From NCBI GenBank assembly GCA_017530965.1, contig JAFXLS010000075.1, positions 1 to 53,536 on the forward strand: a stretch of DNA of 53,536 nucleotides, read 5' to 3'. The translations under genes and the position numbers were made by a program. The stretch comes from Fibrobacter sp. Its GTDB lineage: Bacteria; Fibrobacterota; Fibrobacteria; Fibrobacterales; Fibrobacteraceae. The notes under the pieces are model-generated. The model searched no databases, was not told the DNA's origin, and saw only the letters and a program-made list of their open reading frames with translations. Every line of letters starts with the position of its first letter. Positions within the stretch are counted from its first letter, which is position 1. Below, in pieces: positions 1 to 7,965 of the stretch.

Positions 1-504
1 GGCATCGACGAATTCATGATGTCTAGCCTCCAGGAATTCGGCGACAAGAAGTTCCACGACATCGCCCGCGGCGACGTGGACTTCGAAAAGACCGAAGACG
101 AAAAGAAGGCTGAAGAAGCCAACAAGGGTATCTTCAAGGGCCTCTGCGAAAACCTGCAGAAGGTCTTGGACGAAGACATCAAGGAAGTCCGCGTGTCTAG
201 CCGCCTGAAGGATAGCCCCTGCTGCCTCGTGACAAGCGAAGACGCTATGAGCGCCCAGATGGAACGCATGATGAAGGCCATGGGCCAGAAGAACTTGCCG
301 AAGAGCAAGCGCATTCTGGAAATCAACCCGACGCACCCGATTTGCGAAATGCTCAAGAAGAAAGCCGAAGCCAAGGAAGACCTGGGCGATTGGCCGAAGG
401 CCCTCTACGGTCAGGCATTGCTCGCCGAAGGTTCTCCGCTCCCGAACCCGGCCGAGTATGTGGCTGCAGTAACAAGACTGCTCGGCCTTGCTGCTAACAA
501 GTAA
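1..504 (+). CDS. htpG: Chaperone HtpG (Hsp90), C-terminal part
   Basis: This is the C-terminal end of an Hsp90-family ATP-dependent chaperone; the reading frame is open from base 1, so the 5' part lies outside the window. The visible ~167 residues match the Hsp90 C-terminal dimerisation domain: a segment with KEVRVSSRLKDSPCCLV, then the amphipathic helix EDAMSAQMERMMKAMGQ, then the ILEINPTHP motif that is nearly invariant in bacterial HtpG. The protein ends LLGLAANK. There is no MEEVD tail, as expected for a bacterial cytosolic Hsp90. A bidirectional terminator follows at 669-694. The assignment is firm; nothing can be said about the ATPase domain or the promoter. Confidence 0.96.
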   Translation, partial: GIDEFMMSSLQEFGDKKFHDIARGDVDFEKTEDEKKAEEANKGIFKGLCENLQKVLDEDIKEVRVSSRLKDSPCCLVTSEDAMSAQMERMMKAMGQKNLPKSKRILEINPTHPICEMLKKKAEAKEDLGDWPKALYGQALLAEGSPLPNPAEYVAAVTRLLGLAANK

Positions 505-607
505 ATTGAAGTTGAGGCCTCGCTCTCGTTGCCACGCCCAGTTAATACTGGGCGTTTGCAACTCACGACTAAGCTGCTGACTGCTTCCGTCAAATAGCCG
601 TTTCTGT

Positions 608-650
608 GTCATTCTGAGCGGAGGCGTGTAACGCCGGAGTCGAAGAATCT
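608..650 (+). repeat. Dispersed hairpin repeat A, copy 1
   Basis: The copy has conserved flanks (GTCATTCTGAGCG on the left, GAGTCGAAGAATC on the right) around a central stem GGCGT-gta-ACGCC. It lies between the end of htpG and its terminator. It belongs to the same family as 1845-1884, 23750-23793 and 25318-25353. Confidence 0.8.
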
Positions 651-668
651 ATACACTTGCGAAAAAGA

Positions 669-694
669 CCGCGATTTAATCGCGGCCTTTTTTT
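669..694. terminator. Bidirectional intrinsic terminator (htpG / barrel gene)
   Basis: A 7-bp perfect stem CCGCGAT-tta-ATCGCGG is followed by a run of seven T on the plus strand and by TCTTTTT on the minus strand. It sits between the convergent htpG and the Omp85-like gene, so it probably serves both. Confidence 0.85.
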
Positions 695-709
695 GTTTCA
701 AACTTATTG

Positions 710-1789
710 CTAGAACGATTCTCTCAAATCAATCGTAATGCCGATATGCTTGCCGTCTACAAGCGAAATGTCTCCGCGGGCGTGTAGCTTTTCGCTTTTG
801 TTGAGGGCGAGGCGTCCGCCAAAGCCGACGGCGTAATGCATTTGCCGCTTGAAGAGCTCGCTGAAGTAGGGGGCGGATTGCAAGGTTTCGCCAAAAATCA
901 CACCGGCGAATCGCCAGAAGAGCGGACGGCGGAGTTCCATTTGCCAGATTAAGGCCTGCGTGTCGCTCCAGATTCCTGATTCTACACCGCGGAATCGCTT
1001 GGTGCCGTCGGGGCCGGCGAGGCATCCCAGCGGAACGTTGTCGCCACGGCTCTGCTTTGCGTAAAGCCCCAGCGCGATGGAGGTTTCCCAGAATAGGGGG
1101 GTGTAGAATCTGGCGTCGAGTGTTTCGGTATGGTAGCTAAAGTCCCCGCCGAAAAAGACTTCTTCAAAGCTTGCGTAGTAGCCGTTGGTGGGCCAGTTGT
1201 CGTTGTCTTTTTTGTCGAGAACAAACAGGTAGCCGCCGCCCAAATAAAAGCCGTCTTGGTAATTCTTGGGAATGTCGTCACCGAGTTCGTTATCGCGGGC
1301 TTCGCCTTCTAATACGACTCCGTAGCGCAGAGGAATGTTGTTCGGAATACCGAAGTTCATTTCGAAGGGAATCTTGCCGTAGATAAAGGTGCTCTTGTAT
1401 TCGTCTATGCGGTCAAAATCTCCGCGGGCGCCGCGTTCAAACAGCGAGTATTGCCACTTGTTCAAGTTGAGTTTTGCGGGAATGTGCAAGTGGTCGCCGA
1501 GTAGCCACAGGTTCGGGGCGTACTGGAATTGGAACTGCCCGCGCGTGGTACCGCGTGCGATAAAGTCCATCGAAGAAATGTTTTCTCCGCCTTGGAACGG
1601 CCTGAAGAACAAGACGAATACCGCACCGTACTGAATCTTGGTTTCTTCGGTGTAGGCGCCAAAGGGGAGAATAGAGAATCGCTGGAAGTTGTCGTTAACC
1701 GCCGAATCGTTAGAAACGGCCGTGCTATCTGCGGCGCGTGCAAAAACGGTAAGTGCAAGGCACACGATAATGGTGTTGAACAACTTCAT
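710..1789 (-). CDS. Omp85/BamA-type outer-membrane beta-barrel protein
   Basis: The 359-residue product has a signal peptide (MKLFNTIIVCLALTVFARAAD) and is then rich in alternating aromatic/hydrophobic strands typical of an outer-membrane barrel. The segment GTKRFRGVESG resembles the conserved RGY/RGF loop motif of Omp85 barrels, and the chain ends with an amphipathic strand and a C-terminal Phe (IGITIDLRESF), the usual BamA recognition signal. No POTRA domain is present, so this is a barrel-only member of the surface-antigen D15 family, not BamA itself. The ATG lacks a Shine-Dalgarno; a TATACT box (1798-1803) lies 8 nt upstream, suggesting leaderless expression. It is divergent from ettA. 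The family call is by pattern; the substrate is unknown. Confidence 0.7.
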   Translation of the reverse strand: MKLFNTIIVCLALTVFARAADSTAVSNDSAVNDNFQRFSILPFGAYTEETKIQYGAVFVLFFRPFQGGENISSMDFIARGTTRGQFQFQYAPNLWLLGDHLHIPAKLNLNKWQYSLFERGARGDFDRIDEYKSTFIYGKIPFEMNFGIPNNIPLRYGVVLEGEARDNELGDDIPKNYQDGFYLGGGYLFVLDKKDNDNWPTNGYYASFEEVFFGGDFSYHTETLDARFYTPLFWETSIALGLYAKQSRGDNVPLGCLAGPDGTKRFRGVESGIWSDTQALIWQMELRRPLFWRFAGVIFGETLQSAPYFSELFKRQMHYAVGFGGRLALNKSEKLHARGDISLVDGKHIGITIDLRESF

Positions 1790-1844
1790 ATAGTATAAGT
1801 ATAGAAAACTTTTTTATTATATTTAAAAGGATTAATGATGTAGT

Positions 1845-1884
1845 GTCATCCTGAGCGCAGTGCGAAGCACGAAGTCGAAGGATC
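1845..1884 (+). repeat. Dispersed hairpin repeat A, copy 2
   Basis: The flanks GTCATCCTGAGCG and GAAGTCGAAGGATC surround a central GTGC-gaa-GCAC stem. It lies in the ettA 5' region, about 30 bases before the start codon, so it may be in the leader RNA. Confidence 0.85.
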
Positions 1885-1912
1885 CAAACATTTGTAACCC
1901 CCTGGAGCCCTT

Positions 1913-3607
1913 ATGGCCGAACAGAATAAAGCAGAAAAATTCGTTTTCTACATGTACAAGATGACCAAGTCCTATCCGCCTAACAAAGAGGTGCTGAAGG
2001 ACATTTCTTTGAGCTTCTACTATGGCGCAAAGATTGGTATTATCGGCCAGAACGGTGCCGGTAAGTCGACGCTTCTCCGCATTATGGCGGGCATCGACAA
2101 GGAATTCCAGGGTGAAGCTTGGATTGAACCTGGCCGCACCGCAGGTTACCTGCCGCAGGAACCGCAGCTTGACCCGAACTTGACCGTCAAGGAAAACGTG
2201 ATGCAGGCTGTCGCCAAGAAGCAGGCGATTCTCGACCGCTTCAACGAAATTTCCATGAAGTTTGCCGAACCCATGGAAGACGACGAGATGAACAAGCTTC
2301 TCGACGAACAGGCTAAGCTTCAGGACATCATCGATGCTCAGGATTTGTGGAGCCTTGACCGCAATATCGAAATTGCAATGGATGCTCTCCGCTGCCCGCC
2401 GGGTGACTGGCCGGTGACGAACCTTTCTGGTGGTGAAAAGCGCCGCGTGGCTCTTTGCCGCTTGCTCCTCGAAGAACCGGATTTGTTGCTGCTTGACGAA
2501 CCGACGAACCACTTGGATGCAGAAACGGTTGCATGGCTCGAACGCCACCTCCGCGAATACAAGGGCTCCGTGATTCTGGTGACCCATGACCGTTACTTCC
2601 TCGACAACGTGACGAACTGGATTTTGGAAATCGATCGCGGTCGCGGCATTCCTTGGGAAGGCAATTACGCCCAGTGGCTTGACCAGAAGCTTGAACGCAT
2701 GAAGAACGAAGAAAAGGGTGAATCTGACCGTCAGAAGCGCCTCGCTCGCGAACAGGAATGGGTGAAGGCTTCTCCGAAGGCGCGCCAGGCCAAGAGTAAG
2801 GCTCGTCTCAAGGCTTACGAAGACTTGCTTGCCGAAGATTCTCGCGAACAGATCAAGGTGGCGCAGATCCACATTGCAAACGGCAAACGCCTTGGCGATA
2901 TCGTGATTCAGGCGGAACATTTGCAGAAGGCCTTTGGCGAAAAGGTGCTGTTCGACGATTTGAACTTCAGCTTGCCGCGTTCGGGCATTGTTGGCATTAT
3001 CGGTCCGAACGGTGCGGGTAAGACGACTTTGTTCAAGATGATCATGGGCCAGGAAAAGCCCGATGCAGGTACGCTCAAGATTGGCGAAACCGTTGAAATT
3101 ATCAGTATGGAACAGGGCCGCGACAGCCTTGATGATTCCAAGACCGTGTGGGAAGAAATTACCGGCGGTAACGACGAAATCATGGTGGGCGACCGCAAGA
3201 TGAACGGCCGCGCCTACTGCGGACTATTCAATTTCACCGGTGCTGCTCAGCAGAAGAAACTCACCACGCTTTCTGGCGGTGAACGCAACCGTGTGCTCAT
3301 GGCCAAGAACTTGCAGAAACCGGGCAACTTGTTGTTCCTTGACGAACCGACAAATGACCTCGACATCGAAACGTTGCAGGCTCTGGAACAGGCTATCCTC
3401 AAGTTTGCAGGCTGCGCCGTGATCATCTCGCATGACCGCTGGTTCCTCGACCGCATCGCCACGCACATCCTCGCTTACGAAGGCGATTCGAAGGTCGTGT
3501 GGTTCGAAGGCAACTGGAGCGAGTACGAAGCCGACCGTCGTAAACGCCTCGGTGAAGATGCCGATAATCCGAAGCCCATCAAGTACAAGACTCTCACGAG
3601 ACAGTAG
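1913..3607 (+). CDS. ettA: Energy-dependent translational throttle protein EttA (ABC-F)
   Basis: This is a soluble ABC-F ATPase that binds the ribosomal E site and gates the first elongation step according to ATP/ADP ratio. The 564 residues hold two ABC domains: Walker A GQNGAGKST (about residue 46) with signature LSGGEKRR and Walker B LLLLDEPTNHLD, then Walker A GPNGAGKTT (about 365) with LSGGERNR and LFLDEPTNDLD. Between them are the linker and the EttA-type arm/toothpick region. No membrane segment is present. Length and the N-terminal FYMYKMTKSYPP segment match EttA rather than Uup or ABC-F resistance proteins. The start has a GGAG Shine-Dalgarno 5 nt upstream. It is monocistronic, followed by repeat B and a terminator. 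Confidence 0.95.
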   Translation: MAEQNKAEKFVFYMYKMTKSYPPNKEVLKDISLSFYYGAKIGIIGQNGAGKSTLLRIMAGIDKEFQGEAWIEPGRTAGYLPQEPQLDPNLTVKENVMQAVAKKQAILDRFNEISMKFAEPMEDDEMNKLLDEQAKLQDIIDAQDLWSLDRNIEIAMDALRCPPGDWPVTNLSGGEKRRVALCRLLLEEPDLLLLDEPTNHLDAETVAWLERHLREYKGSVILVTHDRYFLDNVTNWILEIDRGRGIPWEGNYAQWLDQKLERMKNEEKGESDRQKRLAREQEWVKASPKARQAKSKARLKAYEDLLAEDSREQIKVAQIHIANGKRLGDIVIQAEHLQKAFGEKVLFDDLNFSLPRSGIVGIIGPNGAGKTTLFKMIMGQEKPDAGTLKIGETVEIISMEQGRDSLDDSKTVWEEITGGNDEIMVGDRKMNGRAYCGLFNFTGAAQQKKLTTLSGGERNRVLMAKNLQKPGNLLFLDEPTNDLDIETLQALEQAILKFAGCAVIISHDRWFLDRIATHILAYEGDSKVVWFEGNWSEYEADRRKRLGEDADNPKPIKYKTLTRQ

Positions 3608-3610
3608 TAC

Positions 3611-3662
3611 AATGTGTAATGTGTGGTGTGGAATGAGGAATTAGTCATTCACATTTCGCATT
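3611..3662 (+). repeat. Dispersed heptad inverted repeat B, copy 1
   Basis: A run of AATGTGT/AATGTGTGG-type units is followed, after a short spacer, by the opposite-strand version CATTCACATTTCGCATT. It lies just after the ettA stop codon. The same arrangement occurs at 7168-7237 and 35507-35577. Confidence 0.7.
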
Positions 3663-3690
3663 GCGGCGCATGTCGATTTAATTGATGAAG

Positions 3691-3719
3691 AAAAAAGCAG
3701 GATTCTATCCTGCTTTTTT
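3691..3719. terminator. Bidirectional intrinsic terminator (ettA / mqnE)
   Basis: A perfect 12-bp stem AAAAAAGCAGGA-ttcta-TCCTGCTTTTTT lies between convergent ettA and mqnE. Its A/T ends give a U-tract in either direction. Confidence 0.9.
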
Positions 3720-3798
3720 CTAAGAGAATCGAATTTGCATTTGGAAAAGGAAGGTTTTAGGAGGGGCAAAGCCTCTCCTTGTCATAGAACGATTCTCG

Positions 3799-4839
3799 CT
3801 AAGAGAATCGTTCATACAACGCATCGCGCTCCACTGGCGTGAGCCCTTCGTTTGTAATCAAGGACTTCATGCGCTCGGGGCTCATGCCCACGGGAACCGT
3901 GGCGCCGGCGGCGTGCGTAATCTTCTCTTCGATAATTGTTCCGTCCAAATCCGACGCGCCGGCGTGGAGCGCCTTCATCGCGGTCTCGATACCCATTTGA
4001 ATCCAGTACGCCTTAATGTGCGGGAAGTTGTCGAGGAAAAGCCTTGCGACAGCGACCGTACGCAGAATATCTTCTTCGCTGGTGATATTCGGGACGATTT
4101 TATGCAACGCATTATGTTCCGGATGGTACACCAGCGGAATGAAGGCGAAAAAGCCCGGAGCTTCGTCCTGCAAGTCGCGCAACATCTTCATGTGGGCGAT
4201 GCGGTCTTCAATCTTTTCGATGTGGCCAAACAGCATCGTCGCATTCGTCGGAATTCCGATCTTGTGGGCAGCGCGGTGAACGTCGAGCCATTCTTCGCCG
4301 GTTTCCTTGCCCGGGCAAATCTGGTCGCGAACATCCTGCACCAGGATTTCCGCGCCGCCACCGGGCAGAGCGTCTAGGCCCGCTTCTTTCAGCGTGCTCA
4401 TAATCTGCAACGGCGTCTGTCCCGAAATCTTTGCGAAGTGGCAAATTTCCACGGCGGTAAACGCCTTCAGGTTCACCTTCGGAAATTCCACGCGCAGCTT
4501 GCGCAACATTTCGATGTAGTAATCGAACGGATGGTCCGGATGCAGCCCACCTACAATGTGCAATTCGCGGGCACCGCCTGCAATGGCTTCAGCAGCCTTG
4601 TTTCGAATGGTGTCGTAGTCCCAGTCGTAAGCGGTGGGACTATCCTTCTTGATTTTCGAAAACGCGCAGAACTTGCAGTGCAACACGCACACGTTGGTGT
4701 AGTTGATTTGGCGGTTGTTCACCCAATACACGGACTTGCCGTGCCTGCATTCCTTTTCGGCATTCGCGCGGGCACAGAGTTCGTCGAGGGGGGCGTTTAA
4801 AAATAGGTCTAAAGCTTCAGCTTCGGTTAGACGAGCCAT
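3799..4839 (-). CDS. mqnE: Aminofutalosine synthase MqnE (radical SAM)
   Basis: MqnE adds the enolpyruvyl group of chorismate-derived 3-carboxyvinyl-oxybenzoate to an adenosyl radical, giving 6-amino-6-deoxyfutalosine in the alternative menaquinone pathway. The 346-residue protein has the radical-SAM cluster motif C51-VLH-C55-KF-C58, preceded by NYTNV, and the family signature HIVGGLHPDHPFDYY, which separates MqnE from MqnC. A Cys-rich C-terminal cluster is absent, as expected. It indicates that this organism makes menaquinone by the futalosine route, consistent with fumarate respiration; other mqn genes are not in the window. It abuts the M23 peptidase gene upstream with a 1-nt gap, so the two are probably co-transcribed. 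The stop codon lies in the loop of an 11-bp hairpin (3787-3813). Confidence 0.93.
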   Translation of the reverse strand: MARLTEAEALDLFLNAPLDELCARANAEKECRHGKSVYWVNNRQINYTNVCVLHCKFCAFSKIKKDSPTAYDWDYDTIRNKAAEAIAGGARELHIVGGLHPDHPFDYYIEMLRKLRVEFPKVNLKAFTAVEICHFAKISGQTPLQIMSTLKEAGLDALPGGGAEILVQDVRDQICPGKETGEEWLDVHRAAHKIGIPTNATMLFGHIEKIEDRIAHMKMLRDLQDEAPGFFAFIPLVYHPEHNALHKIVPNITSEEDILRTVAVARLFLDNFPHIKAYWIQMGIETAMKALHAGASDLDGTIIEEKITHAAGATVPVGMSPERMKSLITNEGLTPVERDALYERFS

Positions 4840-4840
4840 G

Positions 4841-6868
4841 TTACATTTCGGGGATGTCTATGTTATAGCTTGCTTTGTGGCCGGCTTCGTCAATAATCTT
4901 GATGGTGATGGATCCTTCTTCAGGAATCTGTGCGCCTTCGATGACGATTTCACGAGGCTCGGAATCGTATTCGGCTGCAACCCACTTTTTGCCGACCATC
5001 ACTGTGATGGCGTTCCCGTCAGGAATGCCGTCGTACTTGAACAGTACCGGAATCTTGAGGGCGGGCTGATGCACGCCGCTAATCATCATGTCAGACCAGT
5101 AGGGGAATCCGAGAGTCGGAGCTTCAGTATTTTCGATATTGGCGATATCGCGAATTTCGTTCGTGGTGGCGCAGCGGTTCTTGCCCTTGGTCTGCTTGCT
5201 GAAGATAAACCAGTTGCGGGTGGTTTCACCCAGCCAGTAAAGCGGTTGATTGTTTTCGGGATTGTCAATGCATACGGTCCAGTTGCCGAGTTGCATACCC
5301 TTGGGGTGGAATTCAAAGAAATCCAGGCTGTCGGTATGCGTGCGGGTGACGGCGAGAATTTGCTTGGTGGTGTCGCGACCGGTGGGAATGCCTGTAATTT
5401 TCTGCGTGATACCCACGTTACCAATCTTGGTAGACCAGTTGACACTTCTTTGGTATTGGTTGAATGCGTGTATTTCGATGGTCTCGTCTGCGGCTCTGCC
5501 GTCGCCTGTAATGCTTGCGTCGGCGGAGTAGTGAATGCTTGTCATTTCGGGATAAATTTCAAGGAGGCGGCCGATCGTAATCGGAGCCGGCTTGAAGGCC
5601 TTGCACATATCTTCTTCAATCACCTTGTCACCGGTCATGGCGGTGAACTTCATTCCGTTCTTGCAACGGAACAAATCGAGCATCGGTCGCTTCAAGAACG
5701 TAAACAGCGGGGTAGTCTGGTTCTTGAACAATTGCATGGGCCTGTCGCTCTTGCAACGGGGGTGGAAGGTGAACTTCTTGCTGACCTTGTTGCCGCTAAA
5801 GTCTTCCGCTTCGATGGTGTAGGTCGAAAGGGGTGCAAGCTTAGCGTTAATAAAGTGCCAGTCACCGGCAGTGTCGGCTTCTTCGGCCCATAGCAGCTGG
5901 TCGCGAATGAGGGACATCTTGCTGTAGCGCAGGGTGTCGAGAATTTCTTCAAAAATCTTTTCGTCGTAGCGCCAAACGGTGAGTCGGCGTACCGACATGG
6001 GATTATCCTTGGGCTCACGGCTGTAGTCTGCAATCTTTACGGCCATGCTCAAGTTGAATTCGTTTTTCACAGGCGTCTCGACGCACCCCTTGTTCAGGGC
6101 TTCGGGATTTGTAATGGCCATGTGGTTGCCCTGCCAAACGGCAACGCCAAAAAACTGCGGAGCAATGGTGTCGGTAATAACGACGCCGGCCTGGACGGGG
6201 TTAATGATGCGGTCGTTGTCGAGACGGACTTCCAAATGCAAGTGCGGATTTCCGATACCGGTGCTACCCGAGAAGGTCAACGTGTCGCCCTTCTTGTAGC
6301 TAGCGTTAGTCTTGATGGTGACATCGTTCTTTTTGGAGGAATACTGTTTCTTGATTACCTGTTCGTCAAGCTTGCCGAAGCTGCTCTGGTGCGCGAAAGC
6401 CCAGGTCTTTCCGCTGTTGCCCTTGAAGAGCATCAGTTTTCCGTAGTGGAACGGAGATACCCTAAGTTCTACAACCTTGCCGTCTTCGGGAGCGTAAATG
6501 GGCCAGCCTTCTTCCATTTGGGTGGAGTAGTCGAAACCGGCGTGGTAACGGGTTCCTCGGTTCTCGCCAAAACTGGATGTCAGGTAGGCATCGCGTTCAA
6601 AGGGGCGGTACGTTGGCGCTTCAGGCTTGAGAACCTTCTTTTGCTGCATGCCATCGGCATTGTCGATACCGCTTGCGCCGAAATTGTCGTTAGATACTTT
6701 TGCACCTGCTTGTGCATTGACGCAGTCTTCGTAGGCGAAAGCGTCCATGGTTTTTTCGTTGCATTCGGTGGCAAATGCGGTGGGCATCATGGCGAAACTG
6801 GCCATTGTACCCAAGAACATTCCCTTGCGGGTGATTTTAGCGAGTTTGTTCAAGATTGTAGTATCCAT
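4841..6868 (-). CDS. LytM/M23-family metallopeptidase, secreted
   Basis: A predicted periplasmic zinc endopeptidase of about 675 residues. An N-terminal hydrophobic stretch (GMFLGTMASFAMMPTAFA) is a signal peptide. The M23 domain follows at about residues 90-220 and is complete: HAGFD gives the HxxxD ligand pair, FAHQS supplies a further His, and NPHLHLEV the HxH motif. The ~450 residues after it are beta-rich and Cys-containing and match no domain I recognise; they may be Ig-like or wall-binding. Members of this family cut peptidoglycan cross-links or activate amidases. I chose the ATG at 6868 over an upstream TTG (6883). No Shine-Dalgarno is visible; TATTTT (6875-6880) ends 6 nt before the ATG. 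It is immediately upstream of mqnE. Confidence 0.85.
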   Translation of the reverse strand: MDTTILNKLAKITRKGMFLGTMASFAMMPTAFATECNEKTMDAFAYEDCVNAQAGAKVSNDNFGASGIDNADGMQQKKVLKPEAPTYRPFERDAYLTSSFGENRGTRYHAGFDYSTQMEEGWPIYAPEDGKVVELRVSPFHYGKLMLFKGNSGKTWAFAHQSSFGKLDEQVIKKQYSSKKNDVTIKTNASYKKGDTLTFSGSTGIGNPHLHLEVRLDNDRIINPVQAGVVITDTIAPQFFGVAVWQGNHMAITNPEALNKGCVETPVKNEFNLSMAVKIADYSREPKDNPMSVRRLTVWRYDEKIFEEILDTLRYSKMSLIRDQLLWAEEADTAGDWHFINAKLAPLSTYTIEAEDFSGNKVSKKFTFHPRCKSDRPMQLFKNQTTPLFTFLKRPMLDLFRCKNGMKFTAMTGDKVIEEDMCKAFKPAPITIGRLLEIYPEMTSIHYSADASITGDGRAADETIEIHAFNQYQRSVNWSTKIGNVGITQKITGIPTGRDTTKQILAVTRTHTDSLDFFEFHPKGMQLGNWTVCIDNPENNQPLYWLGETTRNWFIFSKQTKGKNRCATTNEIRDIANIENTEAPTLGFPYWSDMMISGVHQPALKIPVLFKYDGIPDGNAITVMVGKKWVAAEYDSEPREIVIEGAQIPEEGSITIKIIDEAGHKASYNIDIPEM

Positions 6869-6936
6869 ACCACAAAAATACAAAATTATTACAAACTAGC
6901 GAAAGTGGTCTGCGGTTTTGCTGGTTTTATGTGATA

Positions 6937-6972
6937 TAAAAAAAGAACCGTTTGCTTTTGCAAACGGTTCTT
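6937..6972 (-). terminator. Intrinsic terminator of tRNA-Ala
   Basis: On the minus strand a 13-bp stem AAGAACCGTTTGC-aaaa-GCAAACGGTTCTT is followed by a T-run, directly 3' of the tRNA gene. Confidence 0.92.
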
Positions 6973-6978
6973 ACCTAG

Positions 6979-7051
6979 TGGAGCTAAGGAGAGTCGAACT
7001 CCTGACCTCCTGCATGCCATGCAGGCGCTCTACCAACTGAGCTATAACCCC
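6979..7051 (-). tRNA. tRNA-Ala (anticodon GGC)
   Basis: The 73-nt gene folds as a full cloverleaf: acceptor GGGGTTA/TAGCTCC (two G-U pairs), D arm AGCTCAGTTGGTAGAGC, anticodon stem CCTGC/GCAGG with loop ATGGCAT giving anticodon GGC, and T arm with the GTTCGACTC-type loop. The discriminator is A. The 3' CCA is not encoded. It has its own near-consensus promoter (7065-7093) and terminator, so it is a single-gene unit reading GCC and GCU Ala codons. Confidence 0.97.
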
Positions 7052-7064
7052 GAGGGCTGGCCCA

Positions 7065-7093
7065 AATATAGAAGAAGTATTTTGAATTGTCAA
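7065..7093 (-). promoter_or_regulatory. Sigma70-type promoter of tRNA-Ala
   Basis: On the minus strand, TTGACA (7088-7093) and TATATT (7065-7070) are separated by exactly 17 nt. The expected start point is a few bases before the tRNA 5' end. Confidence 0.88.
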
Positions 7094-7122
7094 GGGTAGT
7101 TTATGTTTTTTTTTGAAAAAAA

Positions 7123-7152
7123 GAAAAAATCTCTCATTAGAGAGATTTTTTC
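7123..7152 (-). terminator. Intrinsic terminator of the cyclophilin gene
   Basis: A 12-13-bp stem (GAAAAAATCTCTC/GAGAGATTTTTTC) is followed on the minus strand by a long T-rich run (complement of 7104-7122). It lies downstream of repeat B copy 2 and the cyclophilin stop. Confidence 0.8.
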
Positions 7153-7167
7153 AAGAACTAAAGGCTT

Positions 7168-7237
7168 AAAATGTGTAGTGTGTGATGAGGAAAGTTGGCT
7201 AATTCATTTCACATTCCACATCCCACATTTCACACTT
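7168..7237 (-). repeat. Dispersed heptad inverted repeat B, copy 2
   Basis: The left arm is built from AATGTGT/AGTGTGTG-like units and the right arm from CATTTCACATTCCACAT-like units, together an imperfect inverted repeat of about 70 nt. It lies between the cyclophilin stop and its terminator, so it would be transcribed as a long 3' UTR hairpin. Confidence 0.75.
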
Positions 7238-7242
7238 GACAA

Positions 7243-7788
7243 TTAGGCTTTTTCGATCGTCACGGATTCGATGATCACGTCTTCGTACGGGGCGTCGCGG
7301 CGGTCGGTCTTGACACCTGCGATTTCGTCCAGGACTTCGAAACCTTCGTAGAGCTGGCCGAATACGGAGTAGCCGTCAGCGGGGCCGGGGCCAACCTGGT
7401 CGTGGTCCAAAAAGTGCACGTTGTCGCCGTGGACAATGAAGAACTGGCTACCGATGGAGTTCGGCATGGCTGTCTTTGCCCAGCTCAGAGCTCCACGCAT
7501 GTGGGTGAGACGCGGGTCATACTTGTCGCCAATCGTGGTGCCGGGACCCTTGGCAGAGTGACCACCCGTACCGTTTCTGCGGGTAAAGTCACCGCCTTGA
7601 ATCATGAAGTCCTTGATAATGCGGTGGAACGGAGCTCCGTCATACTTGCCCTGCTTGGCGAGTTCAACGAAGTTCGTGGCGCATTCGCCAACGATATCTT
7701 CGAAAATGCGCAACTTCATGGTACCGTGGTTTGTCTTCATGATGGCGATGGTTTCACCTGCTTCCGGTTTACCCAACTGATTGAACAT
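7243..7788 (-). CDS. Cyclophilin-type peptidyl-prolyl cis-trans isomerase
   Basis: This enzyme catalyses cis-trans isomerisation of X-Pro bonds. The 181-residue protein carries the cyclophilin core: FHRIIKDFMIQGGDF (catalytic Arg and the Phe/Gln pocket), GTGGHSAKGPGT, LSWAKTAMPNSIGSQFFI and VFGQLYEGFEVLDEI. No signal peptide is present when translation starts at the ATG at 7788, so it is cytoplasmic. I chose that start because AGGAGA lies 5 nt upstream; an in-frame extension to 7896 would run through the promoter and a UTR hairpin. The QFF segment keeps the residues needed for activity. It is a single gene, with its own promoter and terminator. Confidence 0.93.
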   Translation of the reverse strand: MFNQLGKPEAGETIAIMKTNHGTMKLRIFEDIVGECATNFVELAKQGKYDGAPFHRIIKDFMIQGGDFTRRNGTGGHSAKGPGTTIGDKYDPRLTHMRGALSWAKTAMPNSIGSQFFIVHGDNVHFLDHDQVGPGPADGYSVFGQLYEGFEVLDEIAGVKTDRRDAPYEDVIIESVTIEKA

Positions 7789-7806
7789 AAAATCTCCTAT
7801 TAATGT

Positions 7807-7826
7807 CCCGGCAGGGCTTTGCCGGG
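7807..7826 (-). other. Hairpin in the 5' UTR of the cyclophilin gene
   Basis: A 7-bp stem CCCGGCA/TGCCGGG with a 6-nt loop lies about 20 nt before the cyclophilin start and just ahead of its Shine-Dalgarno. There is no T-run, so it is not a terminator. It may stabilise the 5' end of the mRNA; the function is unknown. Confidence 0.5.
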
Positions 7827-7842
7827 GTTTGATGTTTCTTTT

Positions 7843-7869
7843 ATTATATATACAAAAAAATGGGGTCAA
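7843..7869 (-). promoter_or_regulatory. Probable promoter of the cyclophilin gene
   Basis: On the minus strand, TTGACC (7864-7869) and TATAAT (7843-7848) are separated by 15 nt, shorter than the ideal 17. The -10 box is perfect consensus. Confidence 0.6.
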
Positions 7870-7965
7870 TTTCCGTATTTTAAGGTGAAAAATCATAAAA
7901 AATGCTACATTCAGGAGTGAAAACTAAGGCTAGGCTGAAAACCTGTATCTGAACCTGATACCTAT

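Noticed and set aside
7870..7965. PyrR-controlled attenuator upstream of pyrR
   Set aside because: I looked for a terminator/antiterminator pair and found no strong stem with a T-run, so I do not claim one.
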